19,631 nt of DNA from Bacteroidota bacterium (GTDB taxonomy: Bacteria > Bacteroidota > Bacteroidia > Bacteroidales > Prolixibacteraceae): positions 1 to 19,631 of the forward strand of contig JAUZOB010000019.1 in NCBI GenBank assembly GCA_030706665.1, in the 5' to 3' direction. Under the pieces are notes generated by a model, which made no database searches, was not told the DNA's origin, and saw nothing but the letters and a program-made list of their open reading frames with translations. Below are positions 7,346-15,522 of the stretch, in pieces. Positions within the stretch are counted from its first letter, which is position 1, and each line of letters starts with the position of its first letter. The position numbers and the translations under genes were made by a program.

Positions 7346-7453
7346 TTACCCCATAGATTAATTTTGGTTATCCGATCTTTACCCCTTTCCCGGATTTCAC
7401 AATGGCAAATTAAATACATGAGAGGATAATAAAAGGGTAAACAAATGGGGTAA
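7346..7453. repeat. Nested inverted repeats between the DPP11 and DUF4349 genes
   Basis: An outer pair, TTACCCCAT (7346-7354) and ATGGGGTAA (7445-7453), is a perfect 9-bp inverted repeat. Nested inside is TTTACCCCTTT (7378-7388) with AAAGGGTAAA (7432-7441), which differs by one bulged C. A TAATTTTG -7-like box (7359-7366, plus strand) lies within the outer pair. The arms can also swap partners. The function is unknown. Confidence 0.5.
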
Positions 7454-7477
7454 CGTTAAAAGTAAAACCGTGTTTTA

Positions 7478-7509
7478 TTGGCTTTTTTTCAAAAAAACAC
7501 CTAATTTTA
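7478..7509 (+). promoter_or_regulatory. Candidate promoter of the DUF4349 lipoprotein gene
   Basis: TTG (7478-7480), 21 nt, then TAATTTTA (7502-7509) is one base from the Bacteroidetes -7 consensus. It would give a 5' UTR of about 90 nt. A better -7 match at 7359-7366 has no -33 partner. Confidence 0.4.
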
Positions 7510-7603
7510 GATAGAATCATCAGAAAATTTCTTGTTCTACAATCCGAAATAACATCAAAAATTAACTGTGTTCATCTAAAATTTTCACTCTAATTCTACT
7601 CCA

Positions 7604-8374
7604 ATGAAAACATTTCTCTTCTTGGTTTTAACAATTCTCACTCTGGCGGGTTGTAATTCAAACACCCCACCGGTAGGGAATGAAGTTTCTTCTTTGTCAG
7701 AATCTGCATCCGGAACCAAAAATGATATCACCGGGCAGAAGATTCTTAAAGAAGCAACTCTTTCTTTAAAAGTCAACAAGATTGATGCTGCAGTCAAACA
7801 GGTCAGGAAAGAATTACCCAAATACAAAGCACAGATCGATGAGGATAATCGTGTCGTATATCGAACAATGATAACCAATACGATGACCATTCGGGTTCCT
7901 TCAGAGAATTTTGAGAATCTGATGCAATCACTGCTTAGCATCAGCCAGATTAAAGAAGTTACAAATAAGTCTGTCAACACACTCAACATTGCGGATTCTT
8001 ACATTGACATTGATGCCCGCTTAAAGGTTAAGAAAGAAACAGAGCAAAAGTATATGCAACTTCTTAAACAGGCTAAGAATCTGCAAGAAACAATGGCTAT
8101 CGAGAAGCAGTTAACTGAAACCAGAGATGAAATTGATGCTCTCGAAGGACAACTGAAAAATGTACACAAGCAAGTTACTTATAGCACAATACAATTAACA
8201 CTAAATGAAGAGGTCCAATTTTCCAGCCGTTTCTTTGTAGATTTTATGAATGGGATCCGAGGAGGTTGGCAGGTATTCCTTTATCTGTTAACCTTATTCG
8301 CATACCTCTGGGTCATTGCTCTTGCTGTAATAGTTACGATCGTAGGTTATCGTAAATTACGTAAAAAGAAATAA
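7604..8374 (+). CDS. DUF4349-type lipoprotein with C-terminal membrane segment
   Basis: This 256-aa protein has a lipoprotein signal peptide with lipobox LAGC; the modified Cys would be residue 17. The body (about 48-215) resembles DUF4349: an extracytoplasmic alpha/beta region (KEATLSLKVNKIDAAVKQV, TMTIRVPSENFENLMQSL) followed by a Lys/Gln/Glu-rich stretch, KQAKNLQETMAIEKQLTETRDEIDALEGQL, that should form a coiled coil. A hydrophobic helix near 225-247 (YLLTLFAYLWVIALAVIVTI) and a basic tail (RKLRKKK) then anchor it in the inner membrane. The molecular role of the family is not established. The gene stands alone, with the DPP11 terminator upstream and the rhamnose operon converging downstream. 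The match is by recalled family pattern, not by a search. Confidence 0.82.
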   Translation: MKTFLFLVLTILTLAGCNSNTPPVGNEVSSLSESASGTKNDITGQKILKEATLSLKVNKIDAAVKQVRKELPKYKAQIDEDNRVVYRTMITNTMTIRVPSENFENLMQSLLSISQIKEVTNKSVNTLNIADSYIDIDARLKVKKETEQKYMQLLKQAKNLQETMAIEKQLTETRDEIDALEGQLKNVHKQVTYSTIQLTLNEEVQFSSRFFVDFMNGIRGGWQVFLYLLTLFAYLWVIALAVIVTIVGYRKLRKKK

Positions 8375-8376
8375 AA

Positions 8377-8407
8377 AAGGGGCGTGTCTGTAAGTGACAC
8401 ACCCCTT
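8377..8407 (-). terminator. Terminator shared by the rhamnose operon and the DUF4349 gene
   Basis: AAGGGGcGTGTC (8377-8388) pairs with GACACaCCCCTT (8396-8407). The central C/A mismatch on the plus strand becomes a U-G pair on the minus strand, where the stem is also followed by a T-run (8378-8373). It is therefore best built to end the minus-strand operon, 55 nt after its last stop codon, though the hairpin could also stop plus-strand transcripts. Confidence 0.8.
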
Positions 8408-8461
8408 GAAACTTAGTTATGAGCTTCAATGAAATAATATATAGGGATTTTTATTCAACCG

Positions 8462-9757
8462 TTAGCTCAAGAATTTTTTTCTCAGATCTTCGATTTGTTC
8501 ATCGGTAATCGGCTTTAAAGCACCCATTGGAGCTCCCATGATCAGCGACTTAGCACTAAATTCGGCAACTTCAAGACGGTCAAAAGTCTGAAGCAATTTA
8601 TCACCGGTAACCAGGAATGAGTCGTTGTTGATCAATACAGCCGGAATCTTCTGATCGATCAGATCCAACACTCCGTTATTCCCTTTGAAATGCGTTCCGA
8701 ATTGAACACTTGGGACATCCTGAAGGAAAATCCAACTTTCAGGAATTGTTCTGACATCAAATTTCTCATTAGATACCCCATAAGCCATTAAATAAGGAGG
8801 CTGAGTCAGAATGATTGAATTGATATGTGGATTCCTTTTATAGATTTCCTGATGCAACCATAAAGAACGGCTAGGAATTTTACCTGGTTCTCTTTTGCCA
8901 TTACGTATTTGAACAATATCATCCAACGTAATATCCCAACGCAAAACATTCGTAGGGGTAATCAGGAAGTCATTGTTTCTCCAGCGAACAGAAACGGTAC
9001 CATAACTACTGATCATGAGTCCTTGTTCGCATGCACGTTTCACAATACGTACAATTTCTTCACGCTTTTCTTTTTCATCTGAAGGATGTTCTACATAATC
9101 CATTTCAGGCTGAAGAAGAGGAACTTGCATTTCGAAAGCATCAATGTTTTCATCGGTCAGATATTTAGGTTCTCCGATACTTTTTGCATTGATAATCGTT
9201 CTTGCGCAGAATTCAAGAGTTTCAAAACGCTTGAATGCATCTTTCAAATCAGTTCCGCCAACAACGGTACCGTGATTTTCCATAATCACAGAATCAAAAT
9301 GTTTTGAGAACTCTTTTGCAATACTTTCACCAAGTTCTTCACTACCTGGTAAAGCATATGTAGCATATCCGATAGGCCCGCAAATATACTTAGCCTGTGG
9401 AATTACATTCGTATTCGGAATTTTTCCGACAATACTAAACGATACTAATGCAGGCGAATGAGCATGAATTACTGCTTTGATGTCCGGCCGTGCTTCATAA
9501 ATCGCCTTGTGGAAAGGAAATTCAGAAGATGGTTTATGAATTCCTTCCATGGTCCCATCTTTTTTGACCCGCATAATATCGCGTGGTTCAAGAGCTCCTT
9601 TATCAACACCAGAAGGAGTTACCCAAATATCGCCATCTTCATCAATGATTGAAACATTTCCTCCGGAGGTTGTTGTCAACCCTCTTTTGTAAATCTGGCG
9701 AATAATCGCTACAATCTGATCCCTTGGGTGGATCAGTTTACTGTCCAATTTGTTCAT
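8462..9757 (-). CDS. Class II aldolase/adducin protein, active domain plus degenerate second domain
   Basis: This 431-aa protein has two tandem class II aldolase folds. Domain 1 (about 10-200) keeps the full active site: SGGNVS (31-36), SSE with catalytic Glu79, zinc ligands His98 and His100 in IHAHSP, and His162 in ENHG. Domain 2 (about 230-415) aligns but has lost these residues: Glu79 corresponds to Ser298, His98 to Leu317, His100 to Gln319 and His162 to Asp379. It is the last gene of the rhamnose operon, starting 7 nt after the kinase stop, so cleavage of L-rhamnulose-1-phosphate to dihydroxyacetone phosphate and L-lactaldehyde is the likely role. Single-domain RhaD and FucA are about half to two-thirds this length. 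The other aldolase in the operon could share or hold that role. Confidence 0.87.
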   Translation of the reverse strand: MNKLDSKLIHPRDQIVAIIRQIYKRGLTTTSGGNVSIIDEDGDIWVTPSGVDKGALEPRDIMRVKKDGTMEGIHKPSSEFPFHKAIYEARPDIKAVIHAHSPALVSFSIVGKIPNTNVIPQAKYICGPIGYATYALPGSEELGESIAKEFSKHFDSVIMENHGTVVGGTDLKDAFKRFETLEFCARTIINAKSIGEPKYLTDENIDAFEMQVPLLQPEMDYVEHPSDEKEKREEIVRIVKRACEQGLMISSYGTVSVRWRNNDFLITPTNVLRWDITLDDIVQIRNGKREPGKIPSRSLWLHQEIYKRNPHINSIILTQPPYLMAYGVSNEKFDVRTIPESWIFLQDVPSVQFGTHFKGNNGVLDLIDQKIPAVLINNDSFLVTGDKLLQTFDRLEVAEFSAKSLIMGAPMGALKPITDEQIEDLRKKFLS

Positions 9758-9763
9758 TTATAC

Positions 9764-11155
9764 TTATTTATAAACTTCAGTTATTTCTGTCAATGGTTCC
9801 CACTTATTCAATCCAAGATCAGTTCCAGGTATTGTTTCACCTTTCATTGCATCCCAGACAACCATAGCGGCCCCTAATGCACTCGAATTATCAACCTCCG
9901 ATGTAAACACGTTACAATCAGGATAGGTCGTTGCCATTAAACGGACAAAGATCTCGTTTCTTGCAAAACCTCCGGAAATAAAGATATTCTTCACCGGATC
10001 GCTTTTGGACAAAACAAGCTCTAATGATTCGATACACAAGTAAGTCAAGTCAATCATCAGCTGATGATAGGCTTCTTCGTAAGAGTCAAACAAAGATAAA
10101 TCAACAGATTTGTCAACACTATCTTCAGGGACCCCATTTTTGAAAAATACTCGTTGTCCCAATGACCAATCATTTAAACGAACAAGCATTTTCTCGTTAA
10201 GTTTTACCCTCTTGAAACTATCTTTAGGAACATTAAAATATTCAGCAAAACGATCACTGTTTACCTCATGAATATATCCCATGAATAAACGTGACGACTT
10301 AACCGGATTTTGTGTTACACTCATGAAACACAAACAATCTTTACTGAGCTGGTCAGCTGTAAGTGGTTCATAGTTGAACGGATTCATGTTGATACACCAT
10401 GTACCTGTCGAGATAAGAGCAAATTTCTCTTTGCTCCCTTTAATATAAGGAACCAGTGAAGCAGAGCTGTCATGGATCCCGATTCCGACATACATTTTAT
10501 GTCCGCTCAATTCAACTTCAGTCATTGTAGAATTGGAAACCGGCGCAGGAAGATTTATCCCTTCTTCTTTTAACCATGAATGATATTGCATATGGTCAAA
10601 ATCCCACATTGCGGTATGGCAACCAATCGAAGTGTATTCAGAAGTTATTGCATTTGTAAAAAGGTATGAAAGATACTGGGGGAAATGCACAATACTTTTT
10701 ACTTGTGCAAAAACTTCAGGTCTTTTAGATTTTAGCCATAAAGCCTGTAACCCAGAATTTAACATTCCCAATGCAGGTGATGCTGTTTGTCTGCTGAATT
10801 CTGCCTGTCCTCCATAACTGTCATACAAAGGTTCGACAATACCGGCTGGCATTGGCTTCAGATAATTGTATATTGGAGTAAGTCGTTTTCCTTCAGCATC
10901 GATATAAGCAAGCGAAGCCCCATAAGTAGAGAAGTTAACAGCACAGATATCAAATTCGCCTTCCTTAATAATAGAGATGAGTGTGTCTTTTAACCAAGTC
11001 TCTATCTTTTCAATATCATCACATTCACATCCGTCCTCATCGACAATCTCGGGGAATTTATCTTCCTTTTGATAAACAACTTGTAAGTCTTTATCGAAAA
11101 GTAATATCTTTTTATTGGTCTTGCCAATATCGAATACAGCAATTACTTTTTTCAT
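9764..11155 (-). CDS. FGGY-family carbohydrate kinase, probable L-rhamnulokinase
   Basis: This 463-aa protein is a two-domain FGGY kinase expected to phosphorylate L-rhamnulose at O1. The N-terminal phosphate loop is DIGKTNKK (9-16); later come ALISTGTWCINMNPF and the C-terminal ATP-site segments ISGGFARNE and SSALGAA. Classical RhaB proteins start with a GASSGR loop, which is missing here, so this belongs to a different FGGY branch that appears to replace RhaB in this operon. It lies 22 nt after the upstream aldolase gene and 6 nt before the downstream one. Function is assigned from position between rhaA and the aldolases; fuculokinase or another sugar kinase cannot be excluded on sequence alone. 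Confidence 0.85.
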   Translation of the reverse strand: MKKVIAVFDIGKTNKKILLFDKDLQVVYQKEDKFPEIVDEDGCECDDIEKIETWLKDTLISIIKEGEFDICAVNFSTYGASLAYIDAEGKRLTPIYNYLKPMPAGIVEPLYDSYGGQAEFSRQTASPALGMLNSGLQALWLKSKRPEVFAQVKSIVHFPQYLSYLFTNAITSEYTSIGCHTAMWDFDHMQYHSWLKEEGINLPAPVSNSTMTEVELSGHKMYVGIGIHDSSASLVPYIKGSKEKFALISTGTWCINMNPFNYEPLTADQLSKDCLCFMSVTQNPVKSSRLFMGYIHEVNSDRFAEYFNVPKDSFKRVKLNEKMLVRLNDWSLGQRVFFKNGVPEDSVDKSVDLSLFDSYEEAYHQLMIDLTYLCIESLELVLSKSDPVKNIFISGGFARNEIFVRLMATTYPDCNVFTSEVDNSSALGAAMVVWDAMKGETIPGTDLGLNKWEPLTEITEVYK

Positions 11156-11177
11156 TCTCGTTTGTTTTTATATAGAA

Positions 11178-12296
11178 TTAATTCTGTTTGGCTACCTTCC
11201 GGCGATAATTCTCAACTTCCCAATTATCAATAAAAGCGATTTGAATTGCAGTCATTGCCTGCGGTCCGCCAAACGAAGAAGCCATTAAGCAGATCTCCAT
11301 CATATTTTCAAAAAGATCAATTACATTTCCGGCAGCTTTTTCACTCTCTTCCATAATAATCAATCCCAATCCTTTTACCGCAATTACTTTAGGCAAATAA
11401 CCATTCTTGATATTGAACGAGGTAATTGCCTCTTTTATAAATGCAGCATTAGGTTCTTCTGCAAAGAGATACTTTGATTTGCAGTATACGATATGATCAG
11501 GGCTAAAAGGAGTGCTTACAGGGCTAAAGGCTTCTTTATTTAAAGTAAACGTCTTAATAAGGTTACTGGTTTTAGGAATTGCAATCATTGAATTAAACCC
11601 ATTCAACTCATTTGCCAATTCACATAGCTCATCATTTCTTATCTCCGCGGAATCAGGCAAAGTAACTTTTAAGGACTTGGTTATTTGTTCAACAACAAAG
11701 TCGTAATATTTTTTAATCTCGTCAATTGTATCTGCGGCCACAAAAATTCCATGATTCTCAAGGAAAAGAAGATTTGGGGTCCGATTATACTGCTGTTTAT
11801 AGAGAGCTATTTTGTCAAATATCTTTTTAAACAAGGTATAACCAGGGTCGGTATATTCAACAAAAAGAGCTTCTTCACCGAATAAATCACGGGTATATTC
11901 GGCTGCCTTTTGAGAACACATCACTGCATTAACAAGAGTTGGATGTGTATGGACTATATATTTATAATCCATTAAATCGTGTAATGATGTTTCAACAGAA
12001 GGTCTGCGACCAGTTTTAGAGAGAATGCAACTATTTAAATCCTCTTTTACTTCTTCCTCACGAATCTGCGGATTGTTGCTATATGTCTTTTGTGCAATCT
12101 TGCTGAGCGATTTACGAGACAGGACGACAAATCCGTCTTCATCAATCTCAGCTAAAGAAATACCACTCGATTTGATCCAAAGGCATTCATCATCTTTCAA
12201 TGATGTATTTCCACCTCCGGCAATTACGAAATCTTTATTTCGACCGTAAAAGTGAGATATTTCTATTAATTGTTGAAGTTCTTGGTTCATTGGCAA
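11178..12296 (-). CDS. Class II aldolase, resembling the aldolase part of RhaE-type rhamnulose-1-phosphate aldolases
   Basis: This 372-aa protein begins near FVIAGGGNTSLK (23-34) and keeps class II aldolase active-site residues: PSVETSLH (99-106) with a candidate catalytic Glu, His116 and His118 in VHTHP, and ENHG (180-183). The GGGNTS start and the VETSLH segment resemble the aldolase half of bifunctional RhaE-type proteins, but no short-chain dehydrogenase half follows. Residues after about 240 form a region I do not recognise. Met3 is an alternative start. It is placed between rhaA (74 bp upstream, with a hairpin in the gap) and the kinase (22 nt downstream). Cleavage of rhamnulose-1-phosphate is likely; whether this or the tandem-domain aldolase is the main enzyme is unclear. 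Confidence 0.85.
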   Translation of the reverse strand: MPMNQELQQLIEISHFYGRNKDFVIAGGGNTSLKDDECLWIKSSGISLAEIDEDGFVVLSRKSLSKIAQKTYSNNPQIREEEVKEDLNSCILSKTGRRPSVETSLHDLMDYKYIVHTHPTLVNAVMCSQKAAEYTRDLFGEEALFVEYTDPGYTLFKKIFDKIALYKQQYNRTPNLLFLENHGIFVAADTIDEIKKYYDFVVEQITKSLKVTLPDSAEIRNDELCELANELNGFNSMIAIPKTSNLIKTFTLNKEAFSPVSTPFSPDHIVYCKSKYLFAEEPNAAFIKEAITSFNIKNGYLPKVIAVKGLGLIIMEESEKAAGNVIDLFENMMEICLMASSFGGPQAMTAIQIAFIDNWEVENYRRKVAKQN

Positions 12297-12317
12297 AGGG
12301 GCTTGGGGGTTTAATGA

Positions 12318-12349
12318 GAGGAGTTACCTGTAGGCTGCGGCAACTCCTC
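12318..12349 (-). other. Intercistronic mRNA hairpin between rhaA and the first aldolase gene
   Basis: On the minus strand GAGGAGTTGCC (12349-12339) pairs with GGTAACTCCTC (12328-12318), 11 pairs including one G-U, around a 10-nt loop. No T-run follows, so it is not a standard terminator. The plus-strand version has an A/C mismatch in place of the G-U, which points to selection on the minus-strand RNA. Likely roles are RNA processing, 3'-end protection of the rhaA segment, or partial polarity. Confidence 0.6.
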
Positions 12350-12370
12350 ACTTATGAATGCTTTTAGCAA

Positions 12371-13636
12371 TTATCTTTTACTAAGAACTTCATTCTCATA
12401 TTTCTGAATATCAGAAATACATTCGAACTCAAAAGGAACATTGTTCTGCAAGCAGAAGTAATCCCATACTGCACCGAATGGTTTAGATTTCATCATTTCG
12501 AGCAAGTGAAGACGTTCGTAGTATTTATTATCTTGTTCGTACTTCTTAATCAGCTCAGTAGGTTCAAGCATTGCAAACATAAATGCTTTTTGTACAGAAC
12601 GTGCACCAACTACATATGCTCCTACACGATTCAAGCTTGCATCGAAATAATCCAATCCGATGTTTACTCTGTTTAATACATTGGCACGAACAATTTCCTG
12701 AGCAATCAACAAAATTTCATCGTTGAAAGTAGCAACATGGTCGCTATCCCATCTTACGCCACGAGTTACATGGAGCAATAATTCATCTACAAACTGAAGG
12801 CAAGCAGAGATTTTATCTCCAACTTGTTCTGTCGGATGGAAGTGACCGTTATCAAGACAGATTAATTTTTTATTCTGTGCTGCATAGCAAAGATAGAAGT
12901 CATGAGAACCTACAACCATTGATTCTGATCCGATACCGAAAAGTTTACTTTCAATCGCATCTTTCACATATTTAGTAGGAATTTCTTCAGCATAGATTTC
13001 ATCTAGTGATTTCTTCAATAAAGCACGATGAGTGAAACGATCAACAGGAGTATCTTTTGATCCATCAGGAATCCAGGTATTATGTACTGCAGGAGTTCCA
13101 AGTTGTTCACCCATTGCAGCAGCAATCTTACGGCAACGTTTTACATGTTCAACCCAAAATTTACGATCTTCTTCATTTTTACTTGAAAGGGTAAAACCAT
13201 CGTCAGCTTTTGGGTGAGAAAAAAGAGTACCATTGAAATCCAATCCCATTCCTCTTTCTTTTGCCCAATCAATCCATCCCTGGAAATGTTTAACTTCAAT
13301 CTGATCACGGTCAACCAGTTGTCCGCCAAATTCACCATAGATAGCATGCAGGTTCAAACGTTGTTTCCCAGGAAGTAAAGACATTACTTTGTCAAGATCT
13401 TTACGCATTTCAGCAATAGTAGAAGCTTTGCCGGGATAGTTACCGGTAACCTGAATTCCACCGCCGCCAAGTTCTGCACCTGGTTTTTCAAATCCTCCGA
13501 CATCATCTGTTTGCCAGCAATGAAGACTAATCACAAGTTCTTCCATTGCTTTTAATACCTTATCTGTATCTACACCTAATTCTGCATATTGTTCTTTCGC
13601 AATAGCATAAGCGTTTTGTACTAATTCTTTTTTCAT
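12371..13636 (-). CDS. rhaA: L-rhamnose isomerase
   Basis: This 421-aa cytoplasmic metalloenzyme interconverts L-rhamnose and L-rhamnulose, the first step after uptake. It is recognised by SLHCWQTDDVGGFE near the N-terminus, TGNYPGKAST, the segment KQRLNLHAIYGEFGG, GLDFNGTLFSHPKADDGFTLSS, and GVRWDSDHVATFND in the metal-binding region. Its length is close to that of E. coli RhaA (419 aa), with colinear motifs. It is the second gene of the operon, 128 bp after rhaT. That gap shows a small AGCTC/GAGCT hairpin (13698-13716) but no good promoter, so it is probably transcribed from the rhaT promoter. Confidence 0.97.
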   Translation of the reverse strand: MKKELVQNAYAIAKEQYAELGVDTDKVLKAMEELVISLHCWQTDDVGGFEKPGAELGGGGIQVTGNYPGKASTIAEMRKDLDKVMSLLPGKQRLNLHAIYGEFGGQLVDRDQIEVKHFQGWIDWAKERGMGLDFNGTLFSHPKADDGFTLSSKNEEDRKFWVEHVKRCRKIAAAMGEQLGTPAVHNTWIPDGSKDTPVDRFTHRALLKKSLDEIYAEEIPTKYVKDAIESKLFGIGSESMVVGSHDFYLCYAAQNKKLICLDNGHFHPTEQVGDKISACLQFVDELLLHVTRGVRWDSDHVATFNDEILLIAQEIVRANVLNRVNIGLDYFDASLNRVGAYVVGARSVQKAFMFAMLEPTELIKKYEQDNKYYERLHLLEMMKSKPFGAVWDYFCLQNNVPFEFECISDIQKYENEVLSKR

Positions 13637-13764
13637 TTTAAACGTGTGTTTTTATATTCCCGATTTATTTTTTTGGTATTACTTATTCTTGATTTAAAGC
13701 TCAACAAATAAGAGCTGTCATATATTACCCATTATTTTACTCAACGTAACTGTTGTTTCTTTCC

Positions 13765-14790
13765 TTAGAAGTTCACAACGAATGTCGAGAAGATAAGGGT
13801 AAGGATCCCAATCAAAAGGATGATCATTGTCTTTGCACCGGCACCTTTCCATTCTTTCAAAAGCACTCCCCAGATATTACTGAAGGCAATATTTAGAGCC
13901 ATCAAAATACTCCAGCTAAATGCAACCATTGAGACCGGCATTTTACTTTTCCCCATTCCGAAGAAGAAGAATTGCATAAACCATAGAGTACCCGTCAATG
14001 CACAAAAGAAAAGGTTCGAAGCAAACACTCCTTTTGAAACAGAAAGGTAATCTTTGATCGTTTTATTCTTAATATTTAAATAAAAGCAATAAACGAAATT
14101 TGTAAAGAATCCACCTAACAGGATAAAGATGTAAGAAGGATTCGTCTTAAAAAGAGGATCGGTATTGTGAGCTAAAGCTACATCCTCAATTCCTTTTCCC
14201 GCAGCAATTCCGAATGACATACAGGCACTCATTACACCAGCAAGGACTGCAATGATTAATCCTTTCTTCAATGCAAAATCTTTAACCGCAGCACGTTTTT
14301 CTTCTTCAGTCATATTCTTAGACTTCAGGCTACCTGCATATCCGATAATTGCAATACCAACAATACAAACAGAGACTCCAACTACCATCAGGATTCCCTG
14401 TGGAGTAGAGAATAAATTCTCTCCATTTACAATTGGTGGGATTAATGTACCGAAAGCCGCACAAAATCCTAAAGCAATGGATTGTCCGAGCGATACACCA
14501 AGATAACGGATACTAAGTCCGAAGGTTAGACCGCCGACACCCCATAATACACCAAAAAAGGTAGCCCAAAGCTTTGATTCTGTCGGAGCTTCAGACAAAA
14601 TTGACAACAATGTTCCGGAAGGAACAGTTAAAAATGCGAACAACCATGGAGCAACGAGCCATGCAAAAATTCCTTGAATGGTCCAGAACGATTCCCAAGA
14701 CCAATTCTTAACTTTCTTAATCGGGACATAAAAGCTGGCAGCACATATACTCCCTAAAGAAATCAAAGCAATTCCGTATATTGGATTCAT
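13765..14790 (-). CDS. rhaT: L-rhamnose/H+ symporter
   Basis: This 341-aa inner-membrane protein has about ten predicted membrane helices, beginning NPIYGIALISLGSICAASFY and PIKKVKNWSWESFWTIQGIF. The length and opening segments match the RhaT family of the drug/metabolite transporter superfamily (E. coli RhaT 344 aa). It imports L-rhamnose with protons, consistent with its place as first gene of the rhamnose operon. A consensus promoter (14879-14850) and the 32-bp repeat operator (14884-14915) lie directly upstream, so the whole operon is likely induced by rhamnose through an AraC-type activator not encoded in this window. Confidence 0.95.
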   Translation of the reverse strand: MNPIYGIALISLGSICAASFYVPIKKVKNWSWESFWTIQGIFAWLVAPWLFAFLTVPSGTLLSILSEAPTESKLWATFFGVLWGVGGLTFGLSIRYLGVSLGQSIALGFCAAFGTLIPPIVNGENLFSTPQGILMVVGVSVCIVGIAIIGYAGSLKSKNMTEEEKRAAVKDFALKKGLIIAVLAGVMSACMSFGIAAGKGIEDVALAHNTDPLFKTNPSYIFILLGGFFTNFVYCFYLNIKNKTIKDYLSVSKGVFASNLFFCALTGTLWFMQFFFFGMGKSKMPVSMVAFSWSILMALNIAFSNIWGVLLKEWKGAGAKTMIILLIGILTLIFSTFVVNF

Positions 14791-14849
14791 CTAATTGAAG
14801 GTATTAGTTAGTTACTTTTGATTTAATTCGACCTCTGAATTTATAACTT

Positions 14850-14879
14850 CAAAATTATTGAACAGTAGACCTTATACAA
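14850..14879 (-). promoter_or_regulatory. Promoter of the rhaT-rhaA-aldolase-kinase-aldolase operon
   Basis: On the minus strand TTG (14879-14877), 19 nt, then TAATTTTG (14857-14850) is a full match to the Bacteroidetes pattern. Start is expected near 14843, giving a 5' UTR of about 53 nt before rhaT. The operator edge is 4 bp upstream of the TTG. Confidence 0.72.
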
Positions 14880-14883
14880 TTAA

Positions 14884-14915
14884 CAAAGTGTGCTAACATT
14901 TATATAAAATGGCAC
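14884..14915 (-). promoter_or_regulatory. Rhamnose-regulon operator, copy upstream of rhaT
   Basis: Read on the plus strand this 32-bp element is CAAAGTGTGC, then TAACATTTATATA, then AAATGGCAC. It aligns without gaps with the copies at 16169 and 18055 (24/32 identities to the 16169 copy). The two half-sites are 21 bp apart, which is two helical turns. It sits 4 bp upstream of the -33 TTG, the position of a class II activator site. Confidence 0.75.
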
Positions 14916-15207
14916 TTTTCATTTTCGTTTTATCCTTGCAATTCTCTTCTATCTGAACAATCTATTGGGTTTGTCCACCCGAGTGATTCACTATATAAAT
15001 TATCACAATGCAAAGTTTGTTGTCAAACAATGAAACAAAAACACTGACGATCTAAATGGAAACAATATTTCATCATAAACGAATCGCCCCGCATCAAATC
15101 ATTAAACACTAACAAACATTCTCGTCACAAGAGTTTCGGCACAAAGACTCCTCTTCGACTCCATGGCACAACAGAATCGACTCATTCTTTTCATAAAACA
15201 CAGTCAC

Positions 15208-15522
15208 TTAATCCAGGTGAAATACTTCTTTAAGAGCTATGCTTATCGGTGAATTATCAGGATTCACTTCCATAATATCGGCCATATATGCCCACCACCG
15301 TTTTACGATTGCTGTTTGTGACAGTAAATCGGAAGCATTGTTATCTGTAAGTTTTTGTACGGCAAAAAGAGTCAGTGTCTCTTCATCGAGGAATATTGAA
15401 TAATCTGAAACACCTGCAGCATTCAATTGAGAAGACAATTCCGGCCAGATTTCATCATGTCTCTTCTTGTATTCGGTGACATAACCGGGTTTCAATTTCA
15501 TTTTAAAAGCAGCTCTTTTCAT
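15208..15522 (-). CDS. rhaM: L-rhamnose mutarotase
   Basis: This 104-aa protein interconverts the alpha and beta anomers of L-rhamnose, supplying the form used by the isomerase. It starts MKRAAFKMKLKPGY and carries RRHDEIWPEL-type sequence with His22 (the E. coli catalytic His is also residue 22), VKRWWAYMADIM and NPDNSP near the end. A longer ORF to 15561 exists, but the added 13 residues (MLLENLIFKFTDN) lack family similarity, and the internal Met gives exactly the E. coli length of 104 aa, so I use 15522. It is separate from the main operon and lies downstream of a candidate promoter (15767-15736) and, further up, the third operator copy. Confidence 0.94.
   Translation of the reverse strand: MKRAAFKMKLKPGYVTEYKKRHDEIWPELSSQLNAAGVSDYSIFLDEETLTLFAVQKLTDNNASDLLSQTAIVKRWWAYMADIMEVNPDNSPISIALKEVFHLD

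Larger units (their letters stand above)
14791..15207. other. Intergenic region upstream of rhaT, after rhaM
   Basis: Apart from the rhaT promoter (14850-14879) and operator (14884-14915), this 417-bp stretch contains no protein-like ORF. No clear rho-independent terminator for rhaM is visible; weak complementarity near 15129-15150 lacks a T-run. Confidence 0.5.

Noticed and set aside
15004..15037. Possible fourth rhamnose operator (CACAATG and AACAATG motifs)
   Set aside because: The repeat is 22 bp apart instead of 21, the central TTTATTTATA is missing, and no TTG/-7 pair follows at the expected distance.
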